A stretch of 64,000 nucleotides of DNA from Utricularia gibba (GCA_002189035.1 NEEC01000021.1:1612001-1676000), one strand, 5' to 3'. Positions 25,984 to 39,324 are shown, counted from the stretch's first letter. Notes: generated by a model not told the origin, from the letters alone. Program-made: numbers and translations.

Positions 25984-26712
25984 CAGGAAAGCTCACAACA
26001 GAAACAGAACTACAAAACTATTAGATGACGCAGAAACTCAGCCTTGAAGCAACCCATTCCGCAGGGAAATGCTCTTATACAACTTACGAAGACGAAGACT
26101 TTTATGACCATCGAATAACTGTAAGTACAAAGTCAGGGTAAGACGCAGAAGATTTCAGTGCTTGTGATATGTGAAGAAACATGTACAAGATTAGGTAATC
26201 AATACCCTCATAGGGTTGAGATGAAGAGTATGATTATTTCAAGAACAAATTACCAATTCCCACATGAAAAGCGATGGAGTTGACCATGAAGCGCGTGAAG
26301 AGATTCTAATCTGATGCCATAGACCATGAGCAGAGTAATTGCACAACGAAACCTTGTACAACATTCTAAAATCTGAATGCGTATATGAAAACATGGAGAT
26401 TTTAGATTTTACTCGTACATCATTCCATCTGATTCTATATTTTCAAAAACATACATTCAAATATCAAATCGTCTTAAAAGAGCCCAGAAATCTTCTAGAA
26501 AAATCAATTCTTTCATCGAACAGATTATACAACAAGAATTAGAGAAAAGTGCACTATCTAGAGATCTGCACTGAGCACAGCTTTATGCAAAACAATCAAC
26601 CAATGGAACAACAACTCGACCGAATTCCAAAAACTACGTAAATGACAGGAGAAATCACAGCTACACGCGATTTCCCAAAATTCACCTAACCTGAAAAAGG
26701 AAACGATCCCAA
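25984..26712. other. Intergenic between converging genes
   Basis: It holds the 3' untranslated parts of CKX (+) and the Chz1-like gene (-), AT-rich with scattered polyadenylation-like motifs. Nothing else is seen. Confidence 0.6.
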
Positions 26713-27365
26713 TCATGCATCTTCACTCTTATCGTTAATGCGAAATCCAGTCTGAGATTTCGATCGCCTTGTTCTTGATGGCAAAATGTTGTTCAAATCA
26801 ACCTCAGCAAGTGGATCTTCGTCCACATCACTGCCATCGAGCCCATCAGAGAAATCTCCATCAGAGTCATCACTGGAATCATCAACGTCATCATGATCGT
26901 CATTCTGGCAGTCAGAATCTTCATCTTCTGAGTCCTCCATCATTTTTCCCTTTCCCTTCCTATCTACAGCTATCCCTTTCCCTTTTACATCAACCCTTCG
27001 TCTCCCCCATCCACATCTTCGTCTTGCTCAACACTGTAGTCCTCTTCATCCTCCTCATCATCATCATCGTTTTCTTCTAGGAAAGCATCGGCACCGTGGA
27101 GATGACCCTCTTCCTGAGGCAAAGAACCATTCTTTTCATCAATATTGTACTTCTTATTGGAAGCCGTTTCCTCTGGTTTCTCCAAATTCTCACCGGAGTC
27201 CGGAGACAGAGTTCCATTCTTCTCGGCTAAAGTTTCTTCTATCTTCCGTCTCTTGCCTGAGCCCGCACCCTCCGCTTCCGGCACTCTGCTCAAAGAAGTC
27301 GACCTATCGACCTTTCCCTCCCCTGAAAACTCCTCGCCTCCTCCAACGGATTTCACCTCCACCAT
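26713..27365 (-). CDS. Chz1-type histone chaperone, frame interrupted at 27004-27008
   Basis: Acidic nuclear protein that ends in a CHZ motif, known in yeast Chz1 to bind H2A.Z-H2B dimers. The start MVEVKSVGGGEEF is followed by a Lys/Arg patch GKRRKIEE (nuclear signal) and long Asp/Glu runs (EENDDDDEEDEEDY). The C-terminus reads DPLAEVDLNNILPSRTRR, the CHZ box. The two halves are in different frames. The upstream frame stops at 26985-26987, but the downstream frame runs back without a stop through RRVDVKGKGIAVDRKGKGK, a conserved plant segment. Adding one base in the run of five C at 27004-27008 joins them into 217 residues. There is no room for an intron. I read this as a sequence error. Confidence 0.8.
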
Positions 27366-27610
27366 TGGTTTCTGGGTTTTGTGAATTAGGGCGTTGAATT
27401 TACGGCTACCCAGTAGACATGAAAACCCGCAATTACCCCCGTGCTGAAGCGAGAAAATAATAAGAATAAAAAAGACAACTAAAAATCCCTAGTGAGAGAA
27501 TTTGCATCTCTTTGAGATCTTCGCAGAAACCTAGATCTGCAGCAACGATTTGCGATTCATATGTTTGAAGCTTCGCTCCGTCGATTGGTGGATTAGTGAA
27601 TCATTTTCAA
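27366..27610. promoter_or_regulatory. Shared (bidirectional) promoter, Chz1-like / SEC31
   Basis: Only 245 bases separate the two start codons, which face away from each other. The segment must hold both 5' leaders and both core promoters. No clear TATA box is visible, as is common for housekeeping pairs. Confidence 0.55.
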
Positions 27611-30600
27611 ATGGCGGGGTGCATAAAAAGTGTTAACAGATCGGCAACAACGGCGTTCGCGCCTGGAGGAGGCTATGTCGCCGCGGGAACGATGGCTGGG
27701 GCGGTTGATCTGCAATTCAGCTCGTCAGCCAATCTGGATATATTCGAACTCGATTTCGTTTCCGATGATCGCCAACTTAGATTGGCTGGTACGGTTCCTA
27801 GTTCCGAGCGATTCAATCGGCTTTCGTGGGGGAAGGGCCCTTCGGATTCGGAGGAATATGCCGTTGGTGTCATTGCTGGTGGACTTGTTGACGGAAGTAT
27901 TGGACTCTGGAATCCTAAACACTTAATCGGGTGAGTCCTCGTTATAAATTTTTTGTGGTATGGCCTTCGGAGATCTTGTTTTCTTTCTGCGTTCTTGATG
28001 CTAAATTCTATTGCGTAATGGATGGAAGTTATCCTGTTAGCTGTTTTTTAGGGTATACACAAATCACAAGACGTATTCTGCATGTTCCAGTCAGCATTTA
28101 AAAAAGATTGTCACAAGCCTTCTTAATGTATTTCACCCCATCTATTAAAATGGTTTCACTGTTGTTTCTGGACATTGCTGCAAATTTTATATTCTTTGAT
28201 AAGTATATGTATTACGTTCTGGACCAACTTTTTGTTCTCATATGATGCTATTTGTTTTTAATCCGGACATTTTGTAATTATCACGAGGAAGGTTTCTTAT
28301 AGTCAAAGCGTATGCTTTCCTTTGTTGTAATGGTCAAGTTTCATCTTTATTTTTTTGTTCAATTTGACAACTCTGGCTCTTTAATCCTCTTTTCCTAACC
28401 TAAGTTCCACTTTTTTGCCGCACTCATCTTGTTTTGCATGCATTTCCTTTCTAGTTATACACTTTTTTTCTTTTCTTTTCAGTTCTGATGTTAGTAAGAA
28501 GGGTTCTGAAACGATGGATAGTGCTTTGCTGTCAACTCTTTCACTGCATCGAGGACCTGTAAGTTTCTTCTTTTTTGGGGATGTACATGCATTTATCCAG
28601 TAATTGTTGGTTTCAAGCGTTTCTTTGTTATTCATTTGTGTGTCTCAGGTGCGTGGCTTGGAGTTTAATTCGCTTTCCAATTCCCCAAAACTTCTTGCCT
28701 CTGGTGCGGATGATGGCGAAGTTGTAATATGGGACTTGTCCAAACCGTCAGAGCCAAGTCATTTTCCTCCATTGAGGGTGGGAGTTTTGATAAAATGTCG
28801 AATTTATTCAGTTTTCAATTGGCTTTTCAAGCTTACTTTTATTTTATTTTTATCATTGTCTCGCTAGTTACGGTAAGTATTCTTGCTCCATTATGCATAT
28901 TTAGAATTAAATTGTAGGTTTAGGCTTCTTTAATATCAAAGAGTTCAAATTGTTTATATTCTTATTCAACTATTTTCAGGGCACTGGGGCTGCAGCACAA
29001 GGAGAGATTTCATTTTTGTCATGGAATAGTGTGGTTCACCATGTACTCGCGTCCACTTCATTTAATGGGGTTACTGGTAAGAAGTAGAAGGCTTATCAAT
29101 CCTTACTTTTGTAGCTCACGCTTTGGCTCTTCCATAACAATAATTGTTCTTCACAGCGGTGTGGGATTTAAGGAAACAAAAGCCTGCTATAAGGTAATTT
29201 ATTGCATGGCGAACATATATTGTGCTTTTATTTTTTCCAACTCTCAGCTTGCCTGATGTTTGACATGGCCCACAGTTTTTCGGATCCTGTCAGAAGACGG
29301 TGCTCTGTTTTGCAGTGGCATCCGGATGTTGCTACACGGCTTCTTGTTGCTTCTGATGAAGACAACTCTCCATCTCTGAAGGTAGGCACTACTGCGTATC
29401 TTTTATTGGTATCAAGACATGAATTGTGGTTATATTGGATAAGACAATGGACCGTGTTTTTACTTCAGATGTGGGATATGAGGAATATACTATCTCCAGT
29501 GCAAGAGTTTGTGGGGCACACCAGAGGTATGTTAGAGCTCTTGGGATTTACTTACAATAAAAGTCGTCAATATTAGTGTTGGTTACATTGTTTTCGTATT
29601 TTAATTGCTTCAATAAATATTCCCATGCTCAATACTTAATGGTGTTTTCTATGTTACGGCAGTGATGTGAACTGAAACTCAATTTTATATTTTTTGATGT
29701 GCATCAGGTGTGATTGCCATGTCTTGGTGCCCATTTGATAGCTCATATCTTCTAACCTGTGCAAAAGATAACCGTACCATTTGTTGGGACACAGTGTCTG
29801 GAGAGGTAATTTTAGTTCATTGCAAGGCAAATGCCCCAGTTATTCATATTTTGCATAAATGCTCTTGTTTTCTTAATAGTTTCTGTTTATGCTTAGCAAC
29901 GCATCTATTTACCCTTATTATGATTTTTCAGGTTGTTGTTGAATTACCTGCTGGGTCCAACTGGAATTTTGATGTACATTGGTATTCCAAGATTCCTGGT
30001 CTGATTTCTGCATCTTCCTTCGATGGAAAAGTGGGAATTTATAACATAGAGGTATTTATTTGTGAAATAGCACACGTTAATGCACTTTTATGTGTAATTT
30101 AGGATGCAGTTGGCTTTTTTTGTTAGTTTTTTTGTTTCTATGCAGTGTGCCTATGGGCTTATAGTTTCATGAATGCGGTGTTCCAGTGCCTTCTATGTAT
30201 TTGAATCTGTCATGTGCTCATTTCTTTTCAAATTTATTCAAGCTGTAATTGTGCCACAAATGATTTAACCTCAATTCCTCTAGAAATTTTGGGCCTTCCT
30301 TTTTACAGTTGTTTCATTTATGCTGTGGATCCAGGGTTGTGGTCGATCTGTTAGTGGAGAGGGCAATATTGGAGCAGGTATTTTCCGATTCACAGAATAA
30401 AAGCGTATGTTAGATTTTGTTGTGATTTCTTCATGAATTAAGTTCATTTTGCTGTTTTAAATTGCATTTAAATACATTGCAAGCTTGTCAACATCCAAGG
30501 TTTTACTGACATTGGCCATCTTCTATGCCCTCTTAGATACGAACTTACTGAACTAGCCTGTTCAAGTTTCGTGTTACATATTGATTTGTAAATATCCCTT

Positions 30601-33600
30601 TCTTTTCTCAACAGCACCACTGAAGGCACCAAAATGGTACAAGCGAAGGGCTGGAGTTTCATTTGGTTTTGGCGGAAACCTTATTTCGTTTCAGTCTGTT
30701 GGATCTCCTGCTGGATCTTCAGAGGTGCAAGCCAAGTTCTGCATTTCTTGAATTGTTCCACACCTTTTGGTTATTTATATATATTTATTTCTTTATCTAG
30801 GTCTATTTACACAATTTGAAATTGGAGAATGATCTGATCAATCGATCTTCAGAGTTTGAAGCAGCTGTGCAGAGTGATGATTCATCCGCCCTTATAGCTT
30901 TCTGCGAAAGGAAATCCAAAGAATCTGGGTATGAAATCTTCAGTTTAAACCCTGTCACACTTCTGGTAGTCTGCGTGTTGATTTAGGAATTTCTTTTTGA
31001 GCAATCATCACTTTTCAGGTCTGAGGAGGAAAAGGAAACATGGGCTTTCATCAAGGTTATGTTCAATGAGGATGGGAGTGCAAGGTCAAAGTTGCTCACA
31101 CATCTTGGATTCACTCCACCTGCAGAAGAAAATAATACTTCGCATGATGACATTTCACACCAATTAAGTGCTCTTGGTTTAGATGACACTGCAATCGTTA
31201 AGGGGCTACTGTAAACAGAGAAGCAGTGCTTCTTGACAACGGGGAAAGTTTCTTTGATAATCTCCCAAGCCCTCGGGTAGATACTCCTTTGTCAAGGACC
31301 AGCAATGAATTTATTCATGAAGACCCTGTTCCTAAAAAAGAGCAAGAAGACATACATGAAGAGAGCTCCGATCAATCTCTTGATGATGCTGTTCAGCGTG
31401 CTTTAGTTGTTGGGGACTACAAGGGTGCTGTCGCTCAATGTTTTTCTGCTAATAGACTAGCTGATGCCTTGATCATTGCTCATGCGGGAGGAGTGTCCTT
31501 GTGGGAGAGTACACGCGATCAGTACCTGAGAACAAGCCGTTCTCCCTATCTAAAGGTCATCAAGTACCTATTTTGCTATCCTTGAAATTCCCTTTATCAT
31601 TTTTTCATTTGTTGATATTTTAATGTTTAATCTGTTTTTTCAGGTTCTTCACTCCATCGTAAACCATGATCTCATTAGCATGGCAAACACCAGACCTTTG
31701 AAATTGTGGAAGGAAACACTTGCGTTATTTTGTGCTGTAAATCTCTTCCCTTGAATTATAAATTGCGTTTATTACCCTTCTCATGTGTAATTGTAGCATA
31801 TTTGTGATGTATCTATCAACAATAGTGTATTTTTTCTGTTAACTTGAATTACTGTTACACAGTTCGGGCAGGCTGATGAATGGACGCTACTTTGTAACAC
31901 ACTGGCTTCTCGTTTGTTGGCTGCTGACTATACAACCGCAGCTACACTTACTTATATATGTGCCGGGAATATTGATGAAACTGTGAAAATCTGGTCAAAG
32001 AATTTGTCAAAAGAGCATGATGGGAAATCCTATATGAGCCGTCTCCAGGTATGTGTGTAGCTGCTATTGGTTCTCTGATCATTATTTGCACTTGGATGAG
32101 CAGGGTCTTAGAAGTGTCATTTTTATTCAGGATTTGATGGAAAAGACAGTCATATTTGCTTTGGCTTCTGGTCAAAAGCGTAGTGCTTCATTATCTAAAC
32201 TAGTTGAGAAATATGCTGAAATATTGGCGAGCCAAGGGCTTTTAACTACGGCAATGGATTATTTGAATCTTCTTGGGACAGAAGACTTGTCAACGGAACT
32301 TCGTGTTTTGCGTGATCGTATTCTTCGTTCAACAGAGCAAGGTCCATCATTCTCTGCGAAGTTGCTTTCTTTTGTTTGCTGGATTCATCCTGATAACATT
32401 AATTACTAATATTTTCCCTTATGTCAAACGTCATGCTTTTCCTCTTAAATGTCTTCCGTTTTTTTGTCATTGAGATAATTAGTTCAATACAAACATGTAT
32501 CGATATTTCATGTGTTTGATTGATGTCTTTTGACAGAGCTCTGATTGGCATCATTATTAGTTATTCAAGTTCAATGTGCCGAAACAACTTTTTTATATGA
32601 TAATCTACCTCACTGGTAAGGCAAAATGCTTCATATAAATACTAACGTTCTACATATGCAGAGCAAGAGCCTGAAAATGTTGCAGCTGGAAATAGTCAAC
32701 TCGTAAATGGACTTGCACCTGGTTATCAACCGAGTTATGGACACCAGCATTATTATCCGGTATTTTTCCTCATTTTAATCACTGGAAATATTTATGTTTC
32801 ACGAATGCATCATATTTTAATCTGCGATAGGACTCAACGACAACCCAGCTGCAGCCAACAGTGCAAGCAGCTCCTTATGCTGATCCATATCAGCGAGCTA
32901 CTGCATATACGCCTGTTTCTCAGCCATATCAATCACAGCCTTCAATATTTATGCCGCAGCCCGTAGCCCCAGCTCCAGTGGTACAAGACTTAAATTGTCA
33001 TATTTTCCTTCACGTGTGCTGTGTTCATGTGCTGCTTGTCACCTTCATGCAGGGAGCAAATGTCCATCTTCCTCCTGTCAATACGCAGCCCCCTGCGAAA
33101 TTCGTGCCTGCAAATCCTCCCATGTTACCAAACGTGGATCAATATCAGCAGCCATCCACACTGCATTCTCAGTTATATCCTGTATGCTGCTTGACATTGG
33201 ATGTATCTTTTACTTGTAAATTTGGTCTGAATCATGACCTTTCCCCTGTTTATAATATAGGGTACTGCCAACACTGGGTATGCTCGTCCTCCTCCATATG
33301 GATCTACGAATCCTCAAATTGCCCCAATTCCAGGTCAACAAGTCCCGTCTTCTGTGCCACCTGTACAATTCACTACAGTGAATAATCCAGGGGTCCAGAG
33401 ACCTGGCATGAATACAATGCAACCTCCCAGTCCAAGCCGGTCTGCCACTCCAGTGCAGCCACATGTTGCTCCCGCCACACCTCCACCTACAGTGCAGACA
33501 GTTGATACTTCAAGTGTGCCTGGTAAATCTTTTCTACGCATGGTCTGCGGGGAGACTTCATATATCCATTCCTTTGATGTGCTGTATTCGTTAGCTGACT

Positions 33601-34041
33601 TTTATCTCTACAAAACTACAACAGCGGAACAGAAGCCTGTTCTTGCAACATTGACTAGGCTTTTTAATGAGACAAGTGAAGCATTGGGGGGAGCACGAGC
33701 CAATCCAGCAAAGAAGCGGGAAATAGAAGAAATGTCAAGGAAGTTGGGAGCCTTGTTTGCAAAACTCAATAGTGGAGACATATCAAAAAATGCATCCGAG
33801 AAGCTCATACAGCTCTGCCGTGCGCTTGATAACAGCGACCTTGCTACTGCTCTCCAAATCCAGGTGCGAAGAAGGAACACCATATCTACCTTGTTCTTGT
33901 CTCATATGTTTTCCACTTCCCTTCAACCTAATGTGATGAGATGATACGCAGGTCCTCCTCACCACAAGCGACTGGGAAGAATGCAACTTCTGGTTAGTGA
34001 CGCTAAAAAGAATGATCAAAATTAAGCAGAGCATGAGATAA
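27611..34041 (+). CDS. SEC31: SEC31, outer COPII coat protein; frame interrupted at 31202-31205
   Basis: With SEC13 it forms the outer cage of COPII vesicles leaving the ER. Exons: 27611-27930, 28483-28558, 28649-28777, 28980-29076, 29157-29193, 29276-29381, 29469-29526, 29708-29805, 29932-30051, 30335-30377, 30615-30724, 30801-30928, 31019-31555, 31644-31736, 31863-32048, 32131-32341, 32662-32759, 32831-32980, 33053-33181, 33261-33522, 33625-33863, 33952-34041. The N-terminal WD40 propeller starts [18 protein letters not shown]. Next come the alpha-solenoid ([19 protein letters not shown]), the Pro/Gln-rich linker that binds SEC23, and a helical C-terminus. Exon 13 reads to a stop at 31212 in one frame but continues as [15 protein letters not shown] in the next. 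One extra G in the run at 31202-31205 restores 1105 residues and correct exon phase. Confidence 0.96.
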
Positions 34042-34446
34042 AGTTACCAGTAGCCCCTGGCTATGCAATGCCAGATGTCCAGAATCCGGTGGCTCATACA
34101 TGTAACACAAGTGGCTTGGTATGGATAGATTTCCAGATTCTTGGTCTTCGTCTCCATGTTTTTTATTTTTCTGGTTTAAACATCTTCTGGGTTCTGCCAT
34201 ACGAAATACTCATCTGGGTTTTTCTCCCAAGGAGTTTGCCTTCAACATTTATTTGTGTCGATTGCATGACCTTTGTTTCTCAATTGCTGTTTTATTCCAG
34301 TGTAGGTTCCTCAAAACATTGCTGTAACTGCCCTCAGCCACTTGCTTAGTTCTAACATCATTATTACTGACATTACAAAAGGGATTTCAGTTGAGTTCAA
34401 TTCAATTCAATAGCTACCAAAGTCGTGTAGGAAGTGAAGGCAGGGG

Positions 34447-36444
34447 TTATCTTTGAAACTGCCTGGGGACCCTTGGTGTGGGTACGACTCCAGCACGACC
34501 CGATTTCAGGAGCTCCAGCCGGTCCTCGATTGTCTTGTCGAATGTCCGGTTCTCCGGATTCTCTGCATAGCAAACGTAGTAGCAGGCAACACAGGCCTGA
34601 GGCAACGCCATAGCAATTCTCGTCTGCAATACAACAAGATGCGCATTTCATTCTCAACTCCCAGAACCAGAATCGTTGGACAAGAGGGGATGGGGAACCA
34701 ACCATGAGGTATCCGATGAAGGCGGCGAGGGCGGACAGGGAAGCCAGGTAGCTCCGGTAGATGGCGGATGTCCAGGCAGCCACGGCGATGGTGCATATGG
34801 CACCGCTGCAAACTCCCGTCAGGAAGCAAATGGCGCTGGTTATGTCGGAGTCGACTATCTCCACCATTTCGCGCTTCTGGAAGAGCTCCCATGTGTCCTG
34901 TGATGCCTTGACGAACCCCTTTCCATAAGCCGCAATCTGAAACAGGGTCTCATCTCACATCACATCATGCCGCTCTCAAGAGTGATGTGATTGCAAGCAA
35001 TTCCTTACCTGAACATAGGCCCAGCCATTCCCTCGGCTGAAAATGGACTCCATGACGTTTAGACAACAATGAGCACAGGAGAACAAGAACTCGTCTTCCC
35101 CCTCGATGAGATTCAGTCCCCGGGCCACAATCCGGAGTGCTTCAATGGCGGGAACGAACAACGATCCCAGGCTTGCACTCCCAAGATTTCGTGTTACCGC
35201 TCGTTGGAAGGAGAAGTGAGTGCTGGACTGCATCCCTCTGAGGTAATAAAGAGCCATCACCCTGCTGACAGTAACGTTAGAGACATTCCTCATCACCTCC
35301 GCTGTCCAGGCCAGGCTTAGAATCAGTGCTATTATAACCAGCGGCGGGAGGAAGAAATTCAAGGATCCAATAACCGCAACAATCCATAACGACATCCATA
35401 AGAATCCTGCTCCGAGCATGTAGTAAGTAGGATGATTCAAGTCCCGGAATTTGGGTACAGGTTCAAGAGCCTTGATGAGTATCTTGGAGCAAAAGCCTGC
35501 TCTTTGTGATACCCAGCAAGCATATAGCCCGTTACCGATGGAGAAAATGATGAACAGGGCTCCCACGGCATTGGCTGCTGGAATCTGGAAGCAGATCAGA
35601 AGAATCCCTGCGGCTAAGGTGAGCACAAAAGAGCTCCAAATGATGAAATGGACCATGAATTTTGGCCACATTCGCACGGCCTTCTGCCAGATGAATGCCA
35701 ACGTAATGCTGAGAAGAGAAGCAACTTCAACCTGCGGAAGGAAGTACCTGAGCACTCTCTGCTCCCTAATCCGTGTCCCCTGCTGCACCATTGCTTGAAC
35801 TCCTTTGAATATCAAGAATCCCACCAATCCAACCACTGAAACAAGATGTACCACGAACAAAACCAGAGAGACCTTGTCCGTGTAGCACCTTGCGTTCAGA
35901 GAAACCACTAACTGCCGCTAGAGACACACACAAACACACAGAGAAACAGTAAACACACCATGAACAAGCAAGATAATGTGCAGACAGAGGTTGTTTCATT
36001 TACTTGTTGCGACGGGGCAGAGTAAGGGTCAGCGGACTGCGGCGGTGGCGAAGGGGAAGGGGGAGATTGGTGGCGAGGTGGCTGCATAAGAGAAGGAGAA
36101 ACGACGCGTGTGCCGCTATCCATGACGAGTCTCAGCGGATTTGTGGCGCTCAACCTCTGCATTCTCGACACGCCGTTTCCGGTATCCGGAGGAACAGATT
36201 GCACCGTTTCCTCGCGATTTGTCGTTCTCCCCCTTTCCAAATCCTCAATTTCTTCTTCCCTTCGTTCATCTTCGCCATTTCCTCGCTCCAGTTCTTCCTC
36301 CCCAATTACTTGCTCCGATTCCTTCCTCCTATCCAACACAACCTACACGTACCAGCAAAAACAACCAAATTGGGGCACAAGTGAAACCGAAGCTGGGTTG
36401 GTGGAGAGAATTGACGATCATACGGGTTCATCAGCAGAAACCAT
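34447..36444 (-). CDS. Choline-transporter-like (CTL/PNS1) membrane protein, 5 exons
   Basis: Multi-pass membrane protein of the choline-transporter-like family (PF04515 type); transport activity of this plant branch is not firmly known. Exons 36444-36424, 36342-36004, 35917-35009, 34936-34703, 34623-34447 give 559 residues. The N-terminal ~115 residues are acidic then Pro/Ser-rich (cytosolic), followed by about ten hydrophobic helices. Family phrases include NVTVSRVMALYYLRG, FQRAVTRNLGSASLGSL and CYAENPENRTFDKTIEDRL. The first coding exon is only 21 nt (MVSADEP). I infer it because the next exon has no upstream in-frame ATG, a stop lies just before its acceptor, and GTATGA/TGTAG junctions fit. 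Otherwise translation would start at Met in VSRMQRLSA. Confidence 0.9.
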
Positions 36445-37063
36445 CGACGACTGCGGGCGGCGCGTGTAATCAATCCCTCTTTCTGGTTCTAGAATCCGGT
36501 GAGGCGCCCCCAGTTCCGGCGATGGAGGCTACTCCGACACGCGCTGTTGTGACCGTGGAGAGGCGCATATCCAAACAGCATTCTTTTACACAAGAGGGAA
36601 AAGTGGTTTTGTCTATATCTGCGGAGCCTGAATTGTGTGCTCACAGGTCCACGTGCACCAGCAGGCCTCCACTTGTCACGTGCTTTTCTTGGAATTTTGG
36701 CGAATCTTTTTTTCCTCATATAACCTAAGCTCCTAGACCTAGAGTGGTGCAAATTAGGCCTATTAAAGGCATCTTTTCTGTATTTTTTCACCCAATAAAT
36801 AAATTAAAAATGTGTGTTTTAGGAGTGGGATAATCAAATTGAGGAAACCTTATAATCATACAAAAATACACGTGTGTTACTGCATTTATGGGCCTTCTGC
36901 GCGAGGACTCACTAGCCTAATTATTTGGGTCACAAACCAATGTAAGGCCCAAGATAAAAAAGCCCACTAGCAGCAGCTCCTCTATCTTTCTTTAAAAATT
37001 TGGATATGTTGGTCTGCCTGCACGTCGAGTTATCTCCGGTCATTAATCACTGCCAATCCTCCG
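36445..37063. promoter_or_regulatory. Divergent upstream region, CTL gene / RPL1
   Basis: 619 bases between two divergent start codons. The middle is AT-rich (about 36770-36880). No distinct element was fixed. Confidence 0.4.
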
Positions 37064-39126
37064 ATGGCGCTCGCCGGTCCACCATCCGCTCTCGGTCTCC
37101 CACCGACGCACCGTCTGGAACCTGAATGCGGTTCTTTTGGAGCTTCCTCCGTGACCTTTTCAAAGCCTAAAAATGAAACGGCGATGTTTTTCACGCTCGC
37201 GAGAACTTTCTCTCTGTATCCATTGGTTCTCAAGTGCGCGGGGTCGTTTGACTGTCGCACGATGAAATCCATCGCAGTTTCTGCTTTCTCTGCGGAAGCT
37301 GAAGTGGAGGAGGGTGTGGAGCAGGAGAAAGATGACGGTGGTGCTGTTGCCGTTGCTACGAAGCCAAAGAAAGGCAAGGCTGCGTTGCCTTTGAAGAGGG
37401 ACAGGGTAAAAACCTTGGCTGTGCACCTTTTGTTTGTTTGTTTGTTTGTGCTAGTATTTTGAGTGTAGTATCCTCTATTGTGATGGTTGGTGTTCTCCAG
37501 TCGAACCAAGTACTTGGGTTGGAGAAGGACATGCCGAAATATTGTGAAAATCGTGGTTGTATGGCTGTTTTTAAAGATTCGGGGATATGATTAGTAACTG
37601 GCTCCTCCATTTCATAAATTACATGAATTGGAGAATGTTGTGAAAAATGTGCGTATACAATTGCTTCAGTTGCTGCATTCGATGTAGATTCTTGTTATAT
37701 TTGCATCTCTAGTTGCCTTTTTTGCTGGGTTGATTAAAAAGTCATTCTTGTGTATTGGCGCTAACAGTCAAGGTCCAAGAGATTTCTGGAAATTCAGAAG
37801 TTGAGAGAGAACAAACAGGAGTACGAGTTGAAGACAGCTATATCATTGCTAAAGCAAACAGCAAACACCAAGTTTGTCGAAACAGTCGAAGCCCATTTCC
37901 GCTTGAATATTGATCCAAAGTACAATGATCAACAGCTTAGAGCAACGGTGAGTCTACTTATTTCCATGGTGAGATTAACTGAATATTTGCGCGATTAAGC
38001 GAGTAATGAAACAAATCTGTAGGTAAATCTACCCAAAGGGACTGGTCAGACCGTCAGAGTTGCTGTTCTCACACAAGGTATTCCAATATTTTGCAGGGAT
38101 ACTGAATTGCATCTACCTACCTCGAGTAAAGATTTCAAGACTCTGGCTTGCCCTTGACTATATGAGTCTACGAACCTAGAAAATGGTATTGCAGTCTTTC
38201 TGGACTCATTTCTGTGCAGTTGATTCTTTTATACAGGAGAAAAGTTCGATGAGGCAAAAAATGCTGGAGCAGATATAGTTGGCGGTGAGGACTTGATAGA
38301 TCAGATAAAGGGAGGATTCATGGATTTTGATAAGCTGCTTGCAACACCTGATATGATGCCCAAGGTATCGTTTTCACTGTCAACTTTCATATGCTAATAT
38401 GCATTTAATCTTTGATTGACACTTTTGTAAATTCTTCGCCATACACTCTTGGCTCATTCCTCTTTTCAACTACTTCTAACTCCTCTAAAAATGACCGTTC
38501 TTTCCATCAATAAGGTTGCAAGTTTGGGAAAAATCCTCGGGCCACGAGGGCTCATGCCAAACCCAAAGGCTGGCACAGTGACCACAAACGTACCACAGGT
38601 ACAGTTTGAGTAGTTCCCTCTTAGCTTTCTTCCTCCATTTCATGATCCCATCTGGAGTCATATCATGCCTTTCATCCAATTCATCCTCATCTACGTTCGT
38701 TTATTTACTTAGTGTTGTCTCTTAGAAAAATTTGAAATTGTTATCACAATCTTATAAATTGAGACATGAACTACAGGCTATAGCGGAATTTAAGAAAGGG
38801 AAAGTTGAATATCGAGCTGATAAAACCGGGATAGTCCATTTGCCTTTTGGGAAAGCAGAGTTTTCAGAGGAAGATCTCACCATAAACTTTCTTGCAGCCG
38901 TTGTGAGTCTTGGAATCCCCACTCTTCATCTATATTTTGTTCCCAAGACATAATGCTTGCTGGAGACGTGGTTGAAGATTTCTATCAAATTTTGCAGAGA
39001 TCTGTAGAAACAAACAAGCCTTCGGGGGCCAAAGGTGTCTACTGGAAAAGTGCACATATATGCTCGTCAATGGGGCCATCGATTCGGTTGAACATCAAGG
39101 ACATGCTAGACTTCAAGCTCCCTTGA
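37064..39126 (+). CDS. RPL1: Chloroplast 50S ribosomal protein L1, 7 exons
   Basis: Protein of the L1 stalk of the plastid ribosome, which handles exit of deacylated tRNA; nuclear-encoded. Exons 37064-37405, 37768-37947, 38023-38077, 38237-38364, 38515-38598, 38777-38902, 38998-39126, all in phase, 347 residues. The first ~90 residues are a transit peptide rich in Ser/Ala/Thr ([12 protein letters not shown]), then an acidic-basic linker. The L1 fold follows: [44 protein letters not shown], and the signature [16 protein letters not shown]. The C-terminal part returns to domain I ([19 protein letters not shown]). Intron 1 holds a (TTTG)5 repeat at 37428-37448. Confidence 0.97.
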
Positions 39127-39324
39127 GGCTGTGTGTACATGTAAAGTTTTGTTTGAACCTCCAAGTACTCTTCTGACATACAAAGTACAGCATAGGAATG
39201 ATCTTTGAAAACAGAGCAATGAGTAAGCCCTCTATCTAAATGCCTGCACCTGAATCTTATATGGAAAATCAATTTGTTTAACAGAAGAATGCATGTAAAC
39301 TAGGCGAGCCAGCCAAAATGCACA

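Noticed and set aside
26985-27365. Chz1-like gene as two separate genes or a pseudogene
   Set aside because: One added base joins both halves into a complete family-like protein, and other genes in the window show the same type of error.
36141-36728. 195-codon plus-strand open frame
   Set aside because: It is antisense to the first exons of the choline-transporter-like gene; its Ser/Pro/Phe-rich text mirrors the Glu/Arg-rich coding strand.
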